64,000 bases of DNA from Halovivax limisalsi (GCF_023093535.1 NZ_CP095757.1:1984001-2048000), one strand, 5' to 3'. Counted from the stretch's first letter, positions 25,728-36,121 are shown. The notes: generated by a model from the sequence alone, not told the origin. Numbers and translations: made by a program.

Positions 25728-26930
25728 TCAGCGTTCACCGGAGAGCGCCCGGAAGAGGCGCGCTTCGAACTCGTCCTTGCTCACACCTTCGGACGGCCCG
25801 AGACCGTTCATGTGCTCGACCGAGAGCTGGCCGCCGCCCATGCGGGCGTGGCCGCCGGCCGACGCCATGGGAATGTCCTCGACGACGTGGCGGAGCGTCT
25901 CGCCCATGTGGACGCGGTCGTCGCGAGACCGACCGGAGAGGTGCAAGGTGTCGTCCGACTCGCCGTAGACGACGACGGCGGTGACGCCCTCGAGGTGTAA
26001 GAGTTCGTCCGCAGCCTGCGGAATCGCGTCGACGATCTCGATCTCGCCGACGTCGCAGATGGCGAACGACCCCTCGACCCGTTTCTGCCGGATCGCGTCC
26101 GCCTTCGTCTGTAACACCTCGTCCGCGACCTGCGGGTTCGAGATCCGATCGAGATCGTCCTCGTCGATGCCGTCGAAGAGGAACGCGCAGGCGTCGAACT
26201 CCGCGGGCGTCGCGCCCTTGGTCAACTGGTCGGTGTCGGACTGGATCCCGTAGAGGAGGCCGGTCGCGAGGTCGGTCGAGACGACGAGCCCGTCGGATAC
26301 CTCCGCGTCGACGGCCGCTTCGAGGGTCGCGTCGAGTTGACGGAGGTACTCCGTGACGATCGTCGAGGCGGCGCCGTACTCCGGGCGCACGTCGGTAAAC
26401 TCCGTCCCGGCGCCGTTTCCCGGGTGGTGATCGACGACGGCGATCGGTTCGACGTCCCGGGCCCCGGTGAAGCCGCGTGCGGTGTTGTGATCGACCAGGA
26501 CGACGGTGTCGGCGGCGAGTTCGCTCGCCGTCTCGATCCGATCGAGGTCGAGTTCGAGCACCGTCCTGAACGCGCGGTTCTCCTGGTGACGGATCTGGCC
26601 GGGGTACTGCAGCGTCACGTCCGTTTCGACGGTCTCCGCGATCGCGGCGACGCCCATCGCACACGCCATCGCGTCCGGATCCGGGTTCGGGTGCATGAGC
26701 ACCGCGATTTCGTCCTGCCGGGCCACGAGCCGTCGCAGGCGTCGCCCGGGCGGGCGGTTGAGCCATCGGTACAGCCACCAGCTCCCGGCTGCGAGGAGGA
26801 GCATCGCGAGAACAGCGGCGGAGAGGACCAGCGGGTCGACCGCCTCGAGCCCGTTCCGCGTGCGATCGATCAGACCCACCAATTGGCCCGACGGATCACC
26901 GGCCCGTCCCGCGGTGAACCGGACGACCAT
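25728..26930 (-). CDS. Membrane-anchored DHH-family phosphoesterase
   Basis: 400 residues. A single membrane helix near residues 33-57 (LVLSAAVLAMLLLAAGSWWL) precedes the cytosolic enzyme. DHH motifs: HPNPDPDAMACAMG (motif I), VVLVDHNT (motif II), AVVDHHPGN (motif III, the DHH), then STIVTEYLRQ, and the DHHA1 part ending ASAGGHARMGGGQ. Members hydrolyse short oligoribonucleotides, pAp or cyclic dinucleotides; the membrane-anchored architecture is reminiscent of GdpP without the PAS and GGDEF parts. Which substrate it uses cannot be told. The adjacent SDR gene upstream is on the same strand, 114 bases away. Confidence 0.9.
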   Translation of the reverse strand: MVVRFTAGRAGDPSGQLVGLIDRTRNGLEAVDPLVLSAAVLAMLLLAAGSWWLYRWLNRPPGRRLRRLVARQDEIAVLMHPNPDPDAMACAMGVAAIAETVETDVTLQYPGQIRHQENRAFRTVLELDLDRIETASELAADTVVLVDHNTARGFTGARDVEPIAVVDHHPGNGAGTEFTDVRPEYGAASTIVTEYLRQLDATLEAAVDAEVSDGLVVSTDLATGLLYGIQSDTDQLTKGATPAEFDACAFLFDGIDEDDLDRISNPQVADEVLQTKADAIRQKRVEGSFAICDVGEIEIVDAIPQAADELLHLEGVTAVVVYGESDDTLHLSGRSRDDRVHMGETLRHVVEDIPMASAGGHARMGGGQLSVEHMNGLGPSEGVSKDEFEARLFRALSGER

Positions 26931-27043
26931 ACCCCACTGTTCAAGTCGGTGACCATGAATGTTCCCCTTCGGCGGCTGGGCCGGATTGGCGGCCCGGTCG
27001 GGTGTATTTCCGTTCTACTCCATCACAAATCTACGTTCGACCC

Positions 27044-27928
27044 CTACGCGGTGTCGTCGACGACGCCCCGATACCCTTCGCGATAGGTCGGATACCGGTA
27101 CGTGTATCCGAGGGAGACGAGTCGGTCGTTCGAACACCGCTTGTTCGTCCGGACCCGCCGTCGCGCCCGCTCCGAGCGGTCGTCGCCGGCGAGTCGGTCC
27201 GCGACCGTCTCTTTCGGCGGCGAGGGACGCCCGCAGCGCTCGGCCAGCCAGTCGGCGAACGCCCAGCGAGAGACCGGTTCGTCGTCGACGACCAGGACCA
27301 CCTCGTCGCGCGCGGCGTCCGTCGCGAGCAGATGGGCGACGGCGCCGGCCGCGTCGTCCCGATGGATCGTGTTCCGATACCCGTCGAGGACCGGCCCGTC
27401 GAGATAGCGGTCGATCCGGTATCGACCTGGCCCGTAGATGCCGGCGAGGCGGGCGACGGTGCCGTTGATTCCCCATCGATCGCCCGCGTTCAACACGATC
27501 TCCTCCGCGTTCGCGAGCACCGACGCCCGCTCCGTGGCCGGTCGAATCGGCGTCGATTCGTCGACCCAGTCGCCGTCGTGATCGCCGTAGACGCCCGTCG
27601 AGGACGTGTAGACGAGCCGGTCCGGCGGATCCGGTCGCGCTCCGACGGCCGCGAGGACGGTTTCGAGCCCCTCGACGTAGCGCTCCCTGGCGGCCGCGGC
27701 GTCCCGGCCGCCGCTGCTGACCGCGTAGACCAGGGCGTCGACGTCCGGGACCGCCTCGAGCGTCGAGCGATCGGTCACGTCCGCCCGCACCGGCCGAATC
27801 CCGGCCGCCTCCACCCGGTCGAGGCCGTCTGCAGACCGGCGGACGCCCCAGACCTCGTCACCTCGTTCGAGGAGTTGTCGACCCAGTTCGAGTCCGACGT
27901 AGCCGCAGCCGAGGATGCCGACGCGCAT
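27044..27928 (-). CDS. NAD-dependent epimerase/dehydratase family protein (extended SDR)
   Basis: 294 residues from ATG 27928. An N-terminal glycine-rich NAD(P) motif GILGCGYVGLELG is followed by VRADVTDRSTL, ALVYAVSSGGRD, LVYTSSTGVYGDHDGDWVDE, GTVARLAGIYGPGRYR and YRNTIHRDDAAGAVAHL. The catalytic Tyr lies in GVYGDHDG, but the usual YxxxK lysine partner is not evident, as in the atypical YeeZ/ YfcH-like SDRs. Substrate probably a nucleotide-linked sugar or an unknown small molecule. Upstream region overlaps the promoter of the divergent purL gene. Confidence 0.85.
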   Translation of the reverse strand: MRVGILGCGYVGLELGRQLLERGDEVWGVRRSADGLDRVEAAGIRPVRADVTDRSTLEAVPDVDALVYAVSSGGRDAAAARERYVEGLETVLAAVGARPDPPDRLVYTSSTGVYGDHDGDWVDESTPIRPATERASVLANAEEIVLNAGDRWGINGTVARLAGIYGPGRYRIDRYLDGPVLDGYRNTIHRDDAAGAVAHLLATDAARDEVVLVVDDEPVSRWAFADWLAERCGRPSPPKETVADRLAGDDRSERARRRVRTNKRCSNDRLVSLGYTYRYPTYREGYRGVVDDTA

Positions 27929-28127
27929 GCGAGTTCCTGGGCGCCGGCCGGGTAAATGATCACCGACTGCCCGGTGAGCAAGCGGAAAGTGGGGTCGATG
28001 AACGGAGGCGGCCCACCGATTGCGATGCTCGGTTCGACCCCTCCCCACTCGGCCGATATCGCGCGACCCGACGCGTCCGCCGTCCACATAGAAACCCCTT
28101 TACTCCGCGGTTGGCTTGCCTCTCCTA

Positions 28128-30362
28128 ATGAGTCTCTCCGCGTCCGATCGCGAACTCGTCGTCGAGGAACTCGGCCGGGAGCCGACGCCGGCCGAGGCGG
28201 CGCTCTTCGAAAATCTCTGGAGCGAACACTGCGCCTATCGCTCGTCCCGACCGCTCCTCTCGGCGTTCGAGAGCGACGGCGAGAACGTCGTTATCGGTCC
28301 CGGCGACGACGCGGCCGTCGTCGAGGTCCCGACCGCCGCCGATTCTGATCCTATCTACATCACGCTCGGTATCGAGAGCCACAACCACCCCTCCTACGTC
28401 GACCCGTTCGACGGCGCGGCGACGGGCGTCGGCGGCATCGTCCGGGACACCCTCTCGATGGGGGCTTACCCCATCGCGCTCGCGGACAGCCTCTACTTCG
28501 GCGACTTCGAGGACGAGCACGCGAAGTACCTCTTCGAGGGCGTCGTCGAGGGCATCAGCCACTACGGCAACTGCATCGGCGTGCCGACGGTGGCCGGCAG
28601 CGTCGACTTCCACCCGGACTACGAGGGGAACCCGCTGGTCAACGTCGCCTGCGTCGGACTGCTCGATCCCGACCGACTCGTCACGGCGGAGGCCCAGCAA
28701 GCGGGAAACAAGCTGGTGCTGTTCGGCAACGCGACCGGCCGGGACGGGCTGGGCGGCGCGAGTTTCGCGAGCGAGGACCTCGACGAGGACGCGGAGACGG
28801 AGGATCGCCCCGCGGTGCAGGTGGGCGATCCGTACGCGGAAAAGCGCCTCATCGAGGCCAACGAGCTCCTCGTCGAGGCGGGTCTCGTCGAATCGGCTCG
28901 CGATCTCGGTGCCGCCGGTCTCGGCGGTGCCTCGAGCGAACTCGTCGCGAAGGGCGGACTCGGCGCCGACATCGAGCTCTCACGCGTCCACCAGCGCGAA
29001 CCCGGCATGTCGGGCCTGGAGGTCCTGCTCGCCGAGTCCCAGGAGCGCATGTGTTACGAAATCGCGCCCGAGAACGTCGATCGCGCGGCCGAGATCGCGG
29101 AGCGGTTCGACCTCGGCTGCTCGGTGATCGGCGAGGTGACCGAAGACACCTACCGCTGTTCGTTCGAGGGAGACGTGATCGTCGACGTCGACGCGGAGTT
29201 CCTGGGCGAGGGCGCGCCGATGAACGACCTCCCCGCGACGGAGCCCGAGTCCCCGACCCGGTCGCTTCCCTCGCTGACGCCCGACCTGCGGACGGCGGTC
29301 GAATCGGTCGTCGCCAGTCCGAACACGGCGTCGAAACGCTGGGTGTACCGCCAGTACGACCACGAGGTCGGGACCCGGACGGCCCTCGGACCGGGCGACG
29401 ACGCGGCGATCGTCGCCCTCGACGAGGTGACTGCGCCGGCGACCGACGCGGCCGCGGATGGGTCGCAAGCGCCCGTGGGGACCGCCGACGCGACCGACCG
29501 GCCAGTCGGTCTGGCCATCTCGAGCGGCGCGGCGCCGAACTGGACGAGCGTGGCGCCCTACGAGGGCGCGCGAGCGGTCGCGCTCGAGAACGCGACGAAC
29601 CTCGCGGCGAAGGGCGCGAGCCCGCTCGCCGCGGTCGACTGCCTCAACGGCGGTAATCCCGAGAAGCCGGGCGTCTACGGCGGTTTCACGGGCATCGTCG
29701 ACGGCCTCGCCGAGATGTGCGCCGACCTCTCGGTGCCGGTCGTCGGCGGCAACGTCTCGCTGTACAACGACTCGCCGTCGGGGCCGATCCCGCCGACGCC
29801 GACGCTCGCGATGGTCGGCTCGCGGCCCGGCGTCGACGCGCCTCCCGCGGCCGCCACAGCCGAGGGCGACCTCCTGCTCGTGGGCCCGGACCCCGCGTCG
29901 ACGGAGCCGGCGCTCGGCGGGTCGGTCTACCTCGGTCAGTACGACGGGAGCGACCGATTCCCCGCCCTCCCGGACGATCCGGGTGCGCTCGTCGACGCGA
30001 TCGCGTCGGTCGCGCTGGCCGACTCGACGCGGGCGGTCCACGACGTCAGCCACGGCGGGCTCGCCGTCTCGCTCGCGGAGATGATCTCGCCCGACGCCGG
30101 GCTCTCGGTCGACCTTTCGGCGTCGCCGTTCGAGGCCGACCCCGCGGAGATCCTCTTCGACGAGCGCCCGGGTCGCGTGCTGGTCCAGTCGACGGATCCA
30201 GAACGCGTGCGCGAACTGGTGGGCGATCGCGCGTCGGTCACGGCTCTGGGTACGCCGACGACGTCCGGCGAGCTGGCAATCGATGCGGGCGCGTCGTCGC
30301 TTCGTCTCGACGCCGAGCGGATCGCATCGCTTCGGTCGACCATCACCGACGAACTCGCGTAA
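28128..30362 (+). CDS. purL: Phosphoribosylformylglycinamidine synthase subunit II
   Basis: 744 residues from ATG 28128, the size of small-form PurL that works with separate PurQ and PurS. It converts FGAR to FGAM in de novo purine synthesis using ATP and ammonia from PurQ. Visible blocks: [54 protein letters not shown] (nucleotide and substrate site), [14 protein letters not shown] and the second AIRS-like half with [32 protein letters not shown] and [16 protein letters not shown]. purQ and purS are not in the window. An acidic insert ([17 protein letters not shown]) sits in the second half. Confidence 0.96.
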   Translation: MSLSASDRELVVEELGREPTPAEAALFENLWSEHCAYRSSRPLLSAFESDGENVVIGPGDDAAVVEVPTAADSDPIYITLGIESHNHPSYVDPFDGAATGVGGIVRDTLSMGAYPIALADSLYFGDFEDEHAKYLFEGVVEGISHYGNCIGVPTVAGSVDFHPDYEGNPLVNVACVGLLDPDRLVTAEAQQAGNKLVLFGNATGRDGLGGASFASEDLDEDAETEDRPAVQVGDPYAEKRLIEANELLVEAGLVESARDLGAAGLGGASSELVAKGGLGADIELSRVHQREPGMSGLEVLLAESQERMCYEIAPENVDRAAEIAERFDLGCSVIGEVTEDTYRCSFEGDVIVDVDAEFLGEGAPMNDLPATEPESPTRSLPSLTPDLRTAVESVVASPNTASKRWVYRQYDHEVGTRTALGPGDDAAIVALDEVTAPATDAAADGSQAPVGTADATDRPVGLAISSGAAPNWTSVAPYEGARAVALENATNLAAKGASPLAAVDCLNGGNPEKPGVYGGFTGIVDGLAEMCADLSVPVVGGNVSLYNDSPSGPIPPTPTLAMVGSRPGVDAPPAAATAEGDLLLVGPDPASTEPALGGSVYLGQYDGSDRFPALPDDPGALVDAIASVALADSTRAVHDVSHGGLAVSLAEMISPDAGLSVDLSASPFEADPAEILFDERPGRVLVQSTDPERVRELVGDRASVTALGTPTTSGELAIDAGASSLRLDAERIASLRSTITDELA

Positions 30363-30848
30363 CGGATCTCGGTTCGCGTGGCCACTGCGAAACGCCACCG
30401 ACCGTCTCGCCGATCCCCGACACCCGCCTCGATGGGCTGATCGACACGGCTCGCGGCGTCGCGGTTCAGGGAGGGATTTCGGTACCGCGGTCGTACGGCC
30501 GCTTCGAATACACCGGGCCGGTTCCGGAACACGGCATCGGTTGTCAGAATGGCTTTCGCCGTTGTTCATGCTGAAGCGAAACGAAGTAGCACACTATGAC
30601 TTCCCATCGCATCGGACCAAATCGACACGGAGCAACGTCCGATAACTGCCTGTATGAACGGGTCAATACGTGCGATTCGACGGTCGAAGTCGTGCCGTTG
30701 CAGCATCAACCGGCCGGCGTCTTGCAGATGAAATGACCGCGGGGTCGGGACCGACGGGATCGTTTCAGAATCGGTATGTTTGGCCGGTATCTGCCGACAT
30801 CTTCTTGAGTGTCGGCCGTCTGGCTTCGACTATCCCCCGAGGTACTGC
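30363..30848. other. Intergenic region of 486 bases, no gene seen
   Basis: Between purL and the response regulator. The open frames within it are short and not acidic, and I could not fold a tRNA or recognise an RNA family. The middle (30570-30660) is AT-richer than the flanks. A promoter for the regulator is expected but no clear TATA element stands out. Confidence 0.45.
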
Positions 30849-31433
30849 ATGGTCGAATCGCCACACGTCCTGATCGTCGAAGACGAGCCTGATCTGGCGA
30901 ACCTGTACGCCGCCTGGCTCGCAGACGAGTGTACGGTCGAGAAGACCTACGACGGCTCGGAAGCGCTCGAGTTGATCGACGACGCCGTCGACGTCGTTCT
31001 CCTGGACCGACGTATGCCTGGGCTCTCCGGCGACGACGTCCTCGATACGATCAGGGACCGCGAACTCGACTGTCGCGTCGCGATGGTGACCGCCGTCGAA
31101 CCCGACTTCGACATCATCGAGATGGGATTCGACGATTACCTCGTCAAACCCGTCTCGAAGAACGACCTCACGACGGTCGTCAACCAGTTACTCCTCCGGT
31201 CGACGTACGACGAGCAACTGCAGGAGTACTTCTCGCTGGCGGCCAAGAAGGCGCTGCTGGACGCCCAGAAGTCGGAGGTCGAACGGAAGACGAGCGAGGA
31301 GTACGCCGCACTCGAAGATCAACTGGCCGTGTTGCGAACCCGGGTGGACGACACGATGGCCCAGCTGTTCGACCAGGACGTCTACCGCCGGCTGTGCGAG
31401 GATCTCACCCGTCGAACCGCGCCCTCAGAGTGA
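30849..31433 (+). CDS. Response regulator with receiver and HalX domains
   Basis: 194 residues from ATG 30849. Receiver domain: acidic pair E11/D12, phosphoacceptor D53 in VVLLDRRMPG, conserved T in AMVTAVEPD and the lysine of DYLVKPVS. Residues 125-194 match the haloarchaeal HalX helix pair (SLAAKKALLDAQKSE, EEYAALEDQLAVLRTRVDDT). No DNA-binding domain is present, so it probably acts through protein contacts. It converges with a kinase-like gene 36 bases away that lacks an H-box histidine, so its phosphodonor is uncertain. Confidence 0.93.
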   Translation: MVESPHVLIVEDEPDLANLYAAWLADECTVEKTYDGSEALELIDDAVDVVLLDRRMPGLSGDDVLDTIRDRELDCRVAMVTAVEPDFDIIEMGFDDYLVKPVSKNDLTTVVNQLLLRSTYDEQLQEYFSLAAKKALLDAQKSEVERKTSEEYAALEDQLAVLRTRVDDTMAQLFDQDVYRRLCEDLTRRTAPSE

Positions 31434-31469
31434 GAGCACGCCGATCAGCCGGTCGAGTGAACCATCCCG

Positions 31470-33335
31470 TCAGTCTGACGTCGGTTCCAGCGTGGTGACG
31501 TCGCGAACCTCGAACCGCGTCCCGCCGCGCTCGCCGACGCCGATGGAAACCGACCAGTCGTGCGCTTCGGCGATGGCCCGGGCGACGGCGAGGCCGAGTC
31601 CGTCCCGCGGTTGCTCGTCGATCGAGAAGTCCGGTATCGACGCCGACCCGGACGGCGGGTTCTTCGAGGCGTCGTCGAGAACGTAAAAGCCGCGCGAACC
31701 GGTCGGTCGGACGTCGACGCCCACGGTCCCGATCTGGATCGTGACGTCACCGACGGATCGGCTCGCCGCGTCGTTGAAGATGGTTTCGAGGAGGTATCGA
31801 AACCGATCGGGATCGGCTCGCAGCGTCGCCCCGTCCTCGACGACGACGGCGGCGCTCTCCAGTCGCGAGGCGGCGACGGCGTCGTCGATCGCCGTCTCCA
31901 GGTCGATTCGGGCGCGCGGTCCGACCGACGTGGCGTTGCGGGCGTACTCGCGAATGTCGTCGATCAGTCGCTCCGCGCGGTCGAGCGTCGCGGCCGCCTC
32001 GTCGACCGATTCGACCGTCGAATCCAGCTCGTATTCGCCCCCCTCCGGTTCGAGCGAGTTCGACACATCGTCAAGCTCTGCTTTCAGCTCCTCGGAGAGA
32101 ACCGTCGCGACCGCTTCGAGTCGCTCCGACTGGCGTTCGAGGCGCTCGGTACGATCCCGGAGGATGCGCTCTCGATCCGCGCGGTCGAGCGCGGCGCGCG
32201 TGTTCTCCGCCAGCGTCGAGAGCAGTTCGAGGTCGGTCTCGTCGAAGCGGTTCGCTCGGAACGACCCCGTCATCAGGACGCCGTAGGATCCGATCGGCGC
32301 GATGATTTCGCTCTCTAAGGGCGTCTCGGGGTTGTAGACGCCCGACTCCTCGCTGAGATCGTCGTACAGGGTCGCGGTACCCTCCTCGAAGACGTCCCAG
32401 ACGAGCCCCTCGCCCGGTCCGAACCGCGGGAGGCCGCCGAACTCCTCGTGCGCCCCGGCGGTCCCCGCGATCGGATCGAGGTAGCCCTGCTCCTGATCGA
32501 GCAACCAGATGCCGCTGATCGGCAGTTCGAGCAGGTCGCTGCCCGCGTGGACGGCGATCGCACAGATCTCCTCCGGGTCGGACGATTCGAGCAACCAGCG
32601 GGTGACCTCGTGTAACGAGTGGACGAGCCGTTCGAAGTCGCGTTGATCAGTCACGTCGTGAAAGACCAGCGCCAGGCTGGCCTCGGTCGATTCGATTCGC
32701 GCGATCCGGACCTCGGCCCGGTGATCGGTGGACGAATCGACCATGTAGCTGACGTCGAGGGTTCGTTGCGTCGCCTTTCCGGTTCCGACCTCCTCGATCG
32801 CCCGGCCGATCGCGACCGTATCGTCGTCCGGGATCGACGCGCGATCGGTGACGAGGTCGACGTGTTCCCCCACGAGGTCGGCTTCGTCCATGCCGAGCGC
32901 CCGGCCGGCGGTTTCGTTGACCGAGACGATCCGGTAGTCGGCGTCGAGCGTGATGACGCCGTCGTCGAGCGCCGACACGACCGCCGCTTGCTGTTCGAGG
33001 TGTGACTCCCTGCGTTTTCGCTCGTCGATGTCGAGGAGGAACACCGAGAGGCCGGACTCCGTCGGGTAGGCGCGCGATTCGTACCAGGTGTCGCCGCTCT
33101 CGGCGTAACAGTCTGCGGTCCGCATCGTGCCCGACCGCATCGCCTCGAAACAGACCTCGGAGAACGTCTCGTCCAGGCCGGGCGGAAGGACGTCCCAGAG
33201 CAGGCGTCCCGCGACCGATTCGTTCGAGTCGTCGAAGAGTCCTCGCGCGGACTGATTGCAGTGGGTCAGTCGCCAGTCGCTGTCGACGGTGAAGTAGACG
33301 TCAGAAATGCGTTCGAGGGCTGAGTCACCGGACAT
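31470..33335 (-). CDS. PAS-PAS-GAF histidine-kinase-like protein without a recognisable phosphoacceptor histidine
   Basis: 621 residues, soluble. PAS 1 at about 5-105, PAS 2 about 112-230 (ALDDGVITLDADYRIVSVNE, FHDVTDQRDFERLV), GAF about 245-385 (ISGIWLLDQEQGYLDPIAGT, FRANRFDETDLELLSTLAEN). The dimerisation region 398-430 reads RLEAVATVLSEELKAELDDV: where the H-box normally has S-H-D/E-L-R-N-P-L it has S-E-E-L-K-A-E-L. The catalytic part keeps an N-box like LLETIFNDAASRS (N521) and a G2 box DGLGLAVARAIAEAH, but the G1 box is degraded (DDASKNPPSGS). It may be a sensor pseudokinase. Convergent with the response regulator. Confidence 0.88.
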   Translation of the reverse strand: MSGDSALERISDVYFTVDSDWRLTHCNQSARGLFDDSNESVAGRLLWDVLPPGLDETFSEVCFEAMRSGTMRTADCYAESGDTWYESRAYPTESGLSVFLLDIDERKRRESHLEQQAAVVSALDDGVITLDADYRIVSVNETAGRALGMDEADLVGEHVDLVTDRASIPDDDTVAIGRAIEEVGTGKATQRTLDVSYMVDSSTDHRAEVRIARIESTEASLALVFHDVTDQRDFERLVHSLHEVTRWLLESSDPEEICAIAVHAGSDLLELPISGIWLLDQEQGYLDPIAGTAGAHEEFGGLPRFGPGEGLVWDVFEEGTATLYDDLSEESGVYNPETPLESEIIAPIGSYGVLMTGSFRANRFDETDLELLSTLAENTRAALDRADRERILRDRTERLERQSERLEAVATVLSEELKAELDDVSNSLEPEGGEYELDSTVESVDEAAATLDRAERLIDDIREYARNATSVGPRARIDLETAIDDAVAASRLESAAVVVEDGATLRADPDRFRYLLETIFNDAASRSVGDVTIQIGTVGVDVRPTGSRGFYVLDDASKNPPSGSASIPDFSIDEQPRDGLGLAVARAIAEAHDWSVSIGVGERGGTRFEVRDVTTLEPTSD

Positions 33336-33494
33336 TTGGGTGTACCGTCATCGTGCGTGGGTGAACGCGGTGTCGTCGGCTCGCGTCTCGGGGACGTTCG
33401 CGCGCTGTTCGTCTCGCCCGTTTCGACGGAGAGTATTTCAGTGTCGTGGCCGCCGGCGCGGCGAATGGCGGCTCTTCCGGCCCGACGGCCGGCG

Positions 33495-34661
33495 TCACTC
33501 CCGTGCGGCGACGGTCGGCCGATCGCGCAGGAACGTTTCGATGCGTTCGAACGCCGCCGCCAGTTGGGAGCGCGATGCCGCGTACGAGAGTCTGACGTGT
33601 CCCTCTCCCGCGGTGCCGAACGCGCTTCCCGGAACGACGGCGACGCCCGCGTCCTCGAGGAGGTCGCGGGCGAACGCGGTGTCGTCCCCGCCGCCCGGGA
33701 TCCGGGGAAAGGCGTAGAACGCACCGTTCGGGTCCGCACAGTCGAAGCCCAGTTCGGCGAGTCGATCGGTGACGACGCGTCGCCGGTCGTCGTAGGTCGC
33801 GACCGTCTCGGCGACGGCGTCGTCACCCGATTCGAGCGCAGCCAGCGCCGCGTGCTGGGCCGTCGTCGGCGCGCTCAGCATCGTGTACTGGTGAATGCGG
33901 TTCATGGCGTCGACGACGCGGGTCGGGCCGATCGCGTAGCCCAGCCGGAAGCCGGTCATCGCGTAGGCTTTCGAGAACCCGTTGATCACGACCGTTCGCT
34001 CGGCCATGCCCGGCAGCGAGGCGATCGAGACGTGCTCGCGGTCGTAGGTGAACGGGGCGTAGATCTCGTCGGCGACGACGGCGAGATCGTGCTCCCGGGC
34101 GAACGCGGCGATCTCCGCGAGCGTGGACCGATCGTAGGTGCGACCGGTCGGATTGTTCGGGTAGTTGAGCAGGAGGAGGTCGGCCGCCTCTGCACCGGCC
34201 GCCCGGAGTCTCTCGACCGAGAGTTCGAACCCCTCGTCGGGTGACGTCTCGACCGGCAGAACCTCGCCTCCGGAAAACGTCACGCCCGAGGGGTACGAGA
34301 CGTAACTCGGTTCCGCCATGGCGACGACGTCGCCGGGGTCGACCAGCGCCCTGAGCGCGAGGTCGATCGCCTCGCTGGCACCGGCGGTCACCAGGACCGC
34401 CTCCGGCTCGACCGTCAGGTCGTACCGCTCGACGTGGTCCGCGATCGCCTCGCGAAGCTCGCGCATCCCCCGGTTTGCCGTGTAGTTCGTCCGGTCGGAT
34501 TCGATCGACTCGATCGCGGCCGTCCGGACGGCCGGGGCGAGCGAGACGTCGGGTTCGCCGACGCTCAGCGAGATCACGTCGTCTCGCTCGGCGGCGATCT
34601 CGAAGAACTCGCGGATGCCGGAGGAGTCGACCGCTGTCACCCGGTCTGCGGGGTCGATCAT
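33495..34661 (-). CDS. Class I/II PLP-dependent aminotransferase
   Basis: 388 residues from ATG 34661. Type I fold: VISLSVGEPDVSLAPAVR at the N-terminus, NYTANRGMRELREAIADH, VTAGASEAIDLALRAL, LLLNYPNNPTGRTYDRSTL, VVADEIYAPFTYD and the PLP lysine in INGFSKAYAMTGFRLGYAIG. The C-terminus ends VRLSYAASRSQLAAAFERI. Looks like an aspartate/aromatic aminotransferase subfamily member of archaea; the amino donor cannot be fixed from sequence. It stands alone between convergent and divergent genes. Confidence 0.94.
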   Translation of the reverse strand: MIDPADRVTAVDSSGIREFFEIAAERDDVISLSVGEPDVSLAPAVRTAAIESIESDRTNYTANRGMRELREAIADHVERYDLTVEPEAVLVTAGASEAIDLALRALVDPGDVVAMAEPSYVSYPSGVTFSGGEVLPVETSPDEGFELSVERLRAAGAEAADLLLLNYPNNPTGRTYDRSTLAEIAAFAREHDLAVVADEIYAPFTYDREHVSIASLPGMAERTVVINGFSKAYAMTGFRLGYAIGPTRVVDAMNRIHQYTMLSAPTTAQHAALAALESGDDAVAETVATYDDRRRVVTDRLAELGFDCADPNGAFYAFPRIPGGGDDTAFARDLLEDAGVAVVPGSAFGTAGEGHVRLSYAASRSQLAAAFERIETFLRDRPTVAARE

Positions 34662-34879
34662 CGAATCACCGACCCTCCGGCGACGGCGAGGAACCGGCAG
34701 CGACGTCCGGTGATCGATTGGTGGCGAGTCGGGCGGCGGCGCGAGCGCTCGTAACGAGGGGGACACTCGGCAGCTCGGTACGGTCAGTTCGCTCGCGCGA
34801 CCCGATCATGGTGGTGGTAATTCACCCCGAACGTATTACAGCTTCGGAACCGTCGACTCTCGACGTGCCGTGTTTGGGG

Positions 34880-35401
34880 TCAGTACTCCCGGAAGAGGAT
34901 CGCTTTGACGTCGTCTTTCGTCTGGACGTCCTCCGTCCCGCCGTCGGGCAACTCGACGCGGTAGCGGTAGTCCCCCGCGGGGGACTCCGCCCACTTTTCC
35001 TCGTGGGTGTCCAGCAGGTTCATCATCTTATCGAGCATCGCGTCGTCGTCGCCGGTCTCCGCCTCGCCTTCGTCGGCCGGCTCTTCGGAGGCGTCATCGG
35101 TAGATTCGCCGTCGGCGTCTTCGTCGGAGTCATCGTCAGCGTCCTCGCCGGATTCGTCCGCCGCGTTCGGCGCCGACTCGGTCGTCAGTTCGTCGTCGAT
35201 GCCATCGAAGCTGATCGTCGTCCCGTCGCCGGCGTCGACGTCGAGCGTCAGGTCGCCGTCGGTGTCGAGATGGTCGATCAGGAACTGGACCGCGTCGCAG
35301 TCCCGACAGGTGCCGTATCGGCCGACGACCTCGCGCGAGAGCTCTTCGCGAAGCTGCGTGAGAAACGCGTGCTGTGCGTCCGTCACCTCGATCGTTTGCA
35401 T
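34880..35401 (-). CDS. Conserved haloarchaeal protein with a CRDC motif and long acidic linker
   Basis: 173 residues from ATG 35401. The N-terminal 60 residues (MQTIEVTDAQHAFLTQLREE, VVGRYGTCRDCDAVQFLIDH) look like a small helical DNA- or ligand-binding-like module with a CRDC pair. The next 45 residues are almost pure Asp/Glu/Ser/Ala (DADDDSDEDADGESTDDASE). The C-terminal 50 residues (MMNLLDTHEEKWAESPAGDY, RYRVELPDGGTEDVQTKDDV) form a separate small domain. No function known to me. Divergent from the redoxin gene. Confidence 0.72.
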   Translation of the reverse strand: MQTIEVTDAQHAFLTQLREELSREVVGRYGTCRDCDAVQFLIDHLDTDGDLTLDVDAGDGTTISFDGIDDELTTESAPNAADESGEDADDDSDEDADGESTDDASEEPADEGEAETGDDDAMLDKMMNLLDTHEEKWAESPAGDYRYRVELPDGGTEDVQTKDDVKAILFREY

Positions 35402-35557
35402 ATCCTGGCGATGTGGCGGGAGGTACATAACTGTTCGAGCCGGCGGGTCGTGCCGGTTTGCGATCGTCCGCCGGTTCGGCCGCCTTCCGATACAGCAGGG
35501 TCCGGTCGACGGGAACTCGATCCGCGCCCTTTTGGCCGCTCCGGCCGTGCAACCCAC

Positions 35558-36121
35558 ATGGTCGAGATGGAATCCTCACCGGCTCTCGAAGCGGGGGACG
35601 CGGCCCCCGATTTCGAACTGCGCGGGGCGGACGGCGAAACTCACACCCTCGAGTCGTTCGACGACGCCCGCGCGTTGCTGATCGTGTTCACGTGCAATCA
35701 CTGTCCGTACGCCGAGGCGAAGTTCGACGTGCTCAACGAACTCGCCGCCGAGTACGACGACGCGGCGGTCGTCGGGATCAACCCGAACGACGCCGAACAG
35801 TACCCCGAGGACTCCCTCGATCGAATGGTCGAACTCGTCGAGGACGGAACGATCGACTGGGACGCGTACCTGCGGGACGAATCCCAGGCCGTCGCCGACG
35901 CCTACGGCGCGGTCTGTACGCCGGATCCGTACCTCTTCGAGTGCGATGGCGGTGAGTGGCACCTCGCCTATCAGGGACGGCTCGACGACGCCCTGAACCC
36001 GGACGACGAGCCGACCCGGTATCACATCAGAGAGGCGATCGACGCCGTTCTCGCCGGCGAGTCCGTCGATCTCGACTGGCAGCCCTCGCGGGGCTGCTCG
36101 ATCAAGTGGCGCGAGGAGTGA
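35558..36121 (+). CDS. Thioredoxin-like redoxin (AhpC/TSA-type) protein
   Basis: 187 residues from ATG 35558 (ATG 35567 is possible). The thioredoxin-fold N-terminus APDFELRGADGETHTLESF leads to FTCNHCPYAEAKFDVL with C46 and C49 in a CxxC-like CNHC motif. Then VVGINPNDAEQYPEDSLDRM, VADAYGAVCTPDPYLFECDG and RGCSIKW at the C-terminus. Matches the redoxin group often found next to thioredoxin-dependent systems; a peroxiredoxin or disulfide-reductase role is likely. Soluble, cytosolic. Confidence 0.88.
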   Translation: MVEMESSPALEAGDAAPDFELRGADGETHTLESFDDARALLIVFTCNHCPYAEAKFDVLNELAAEYDDAAVVGINPNDAEQYPEDSLDRMVELVEDGTIDWDAYLRDESQAVADAYGAVCTPDPYLFECDGGEWHLAYQGRLDDALNPDDEPTRYHIREAIDAVLAGESVDLDWQPSRGCSIKWREE

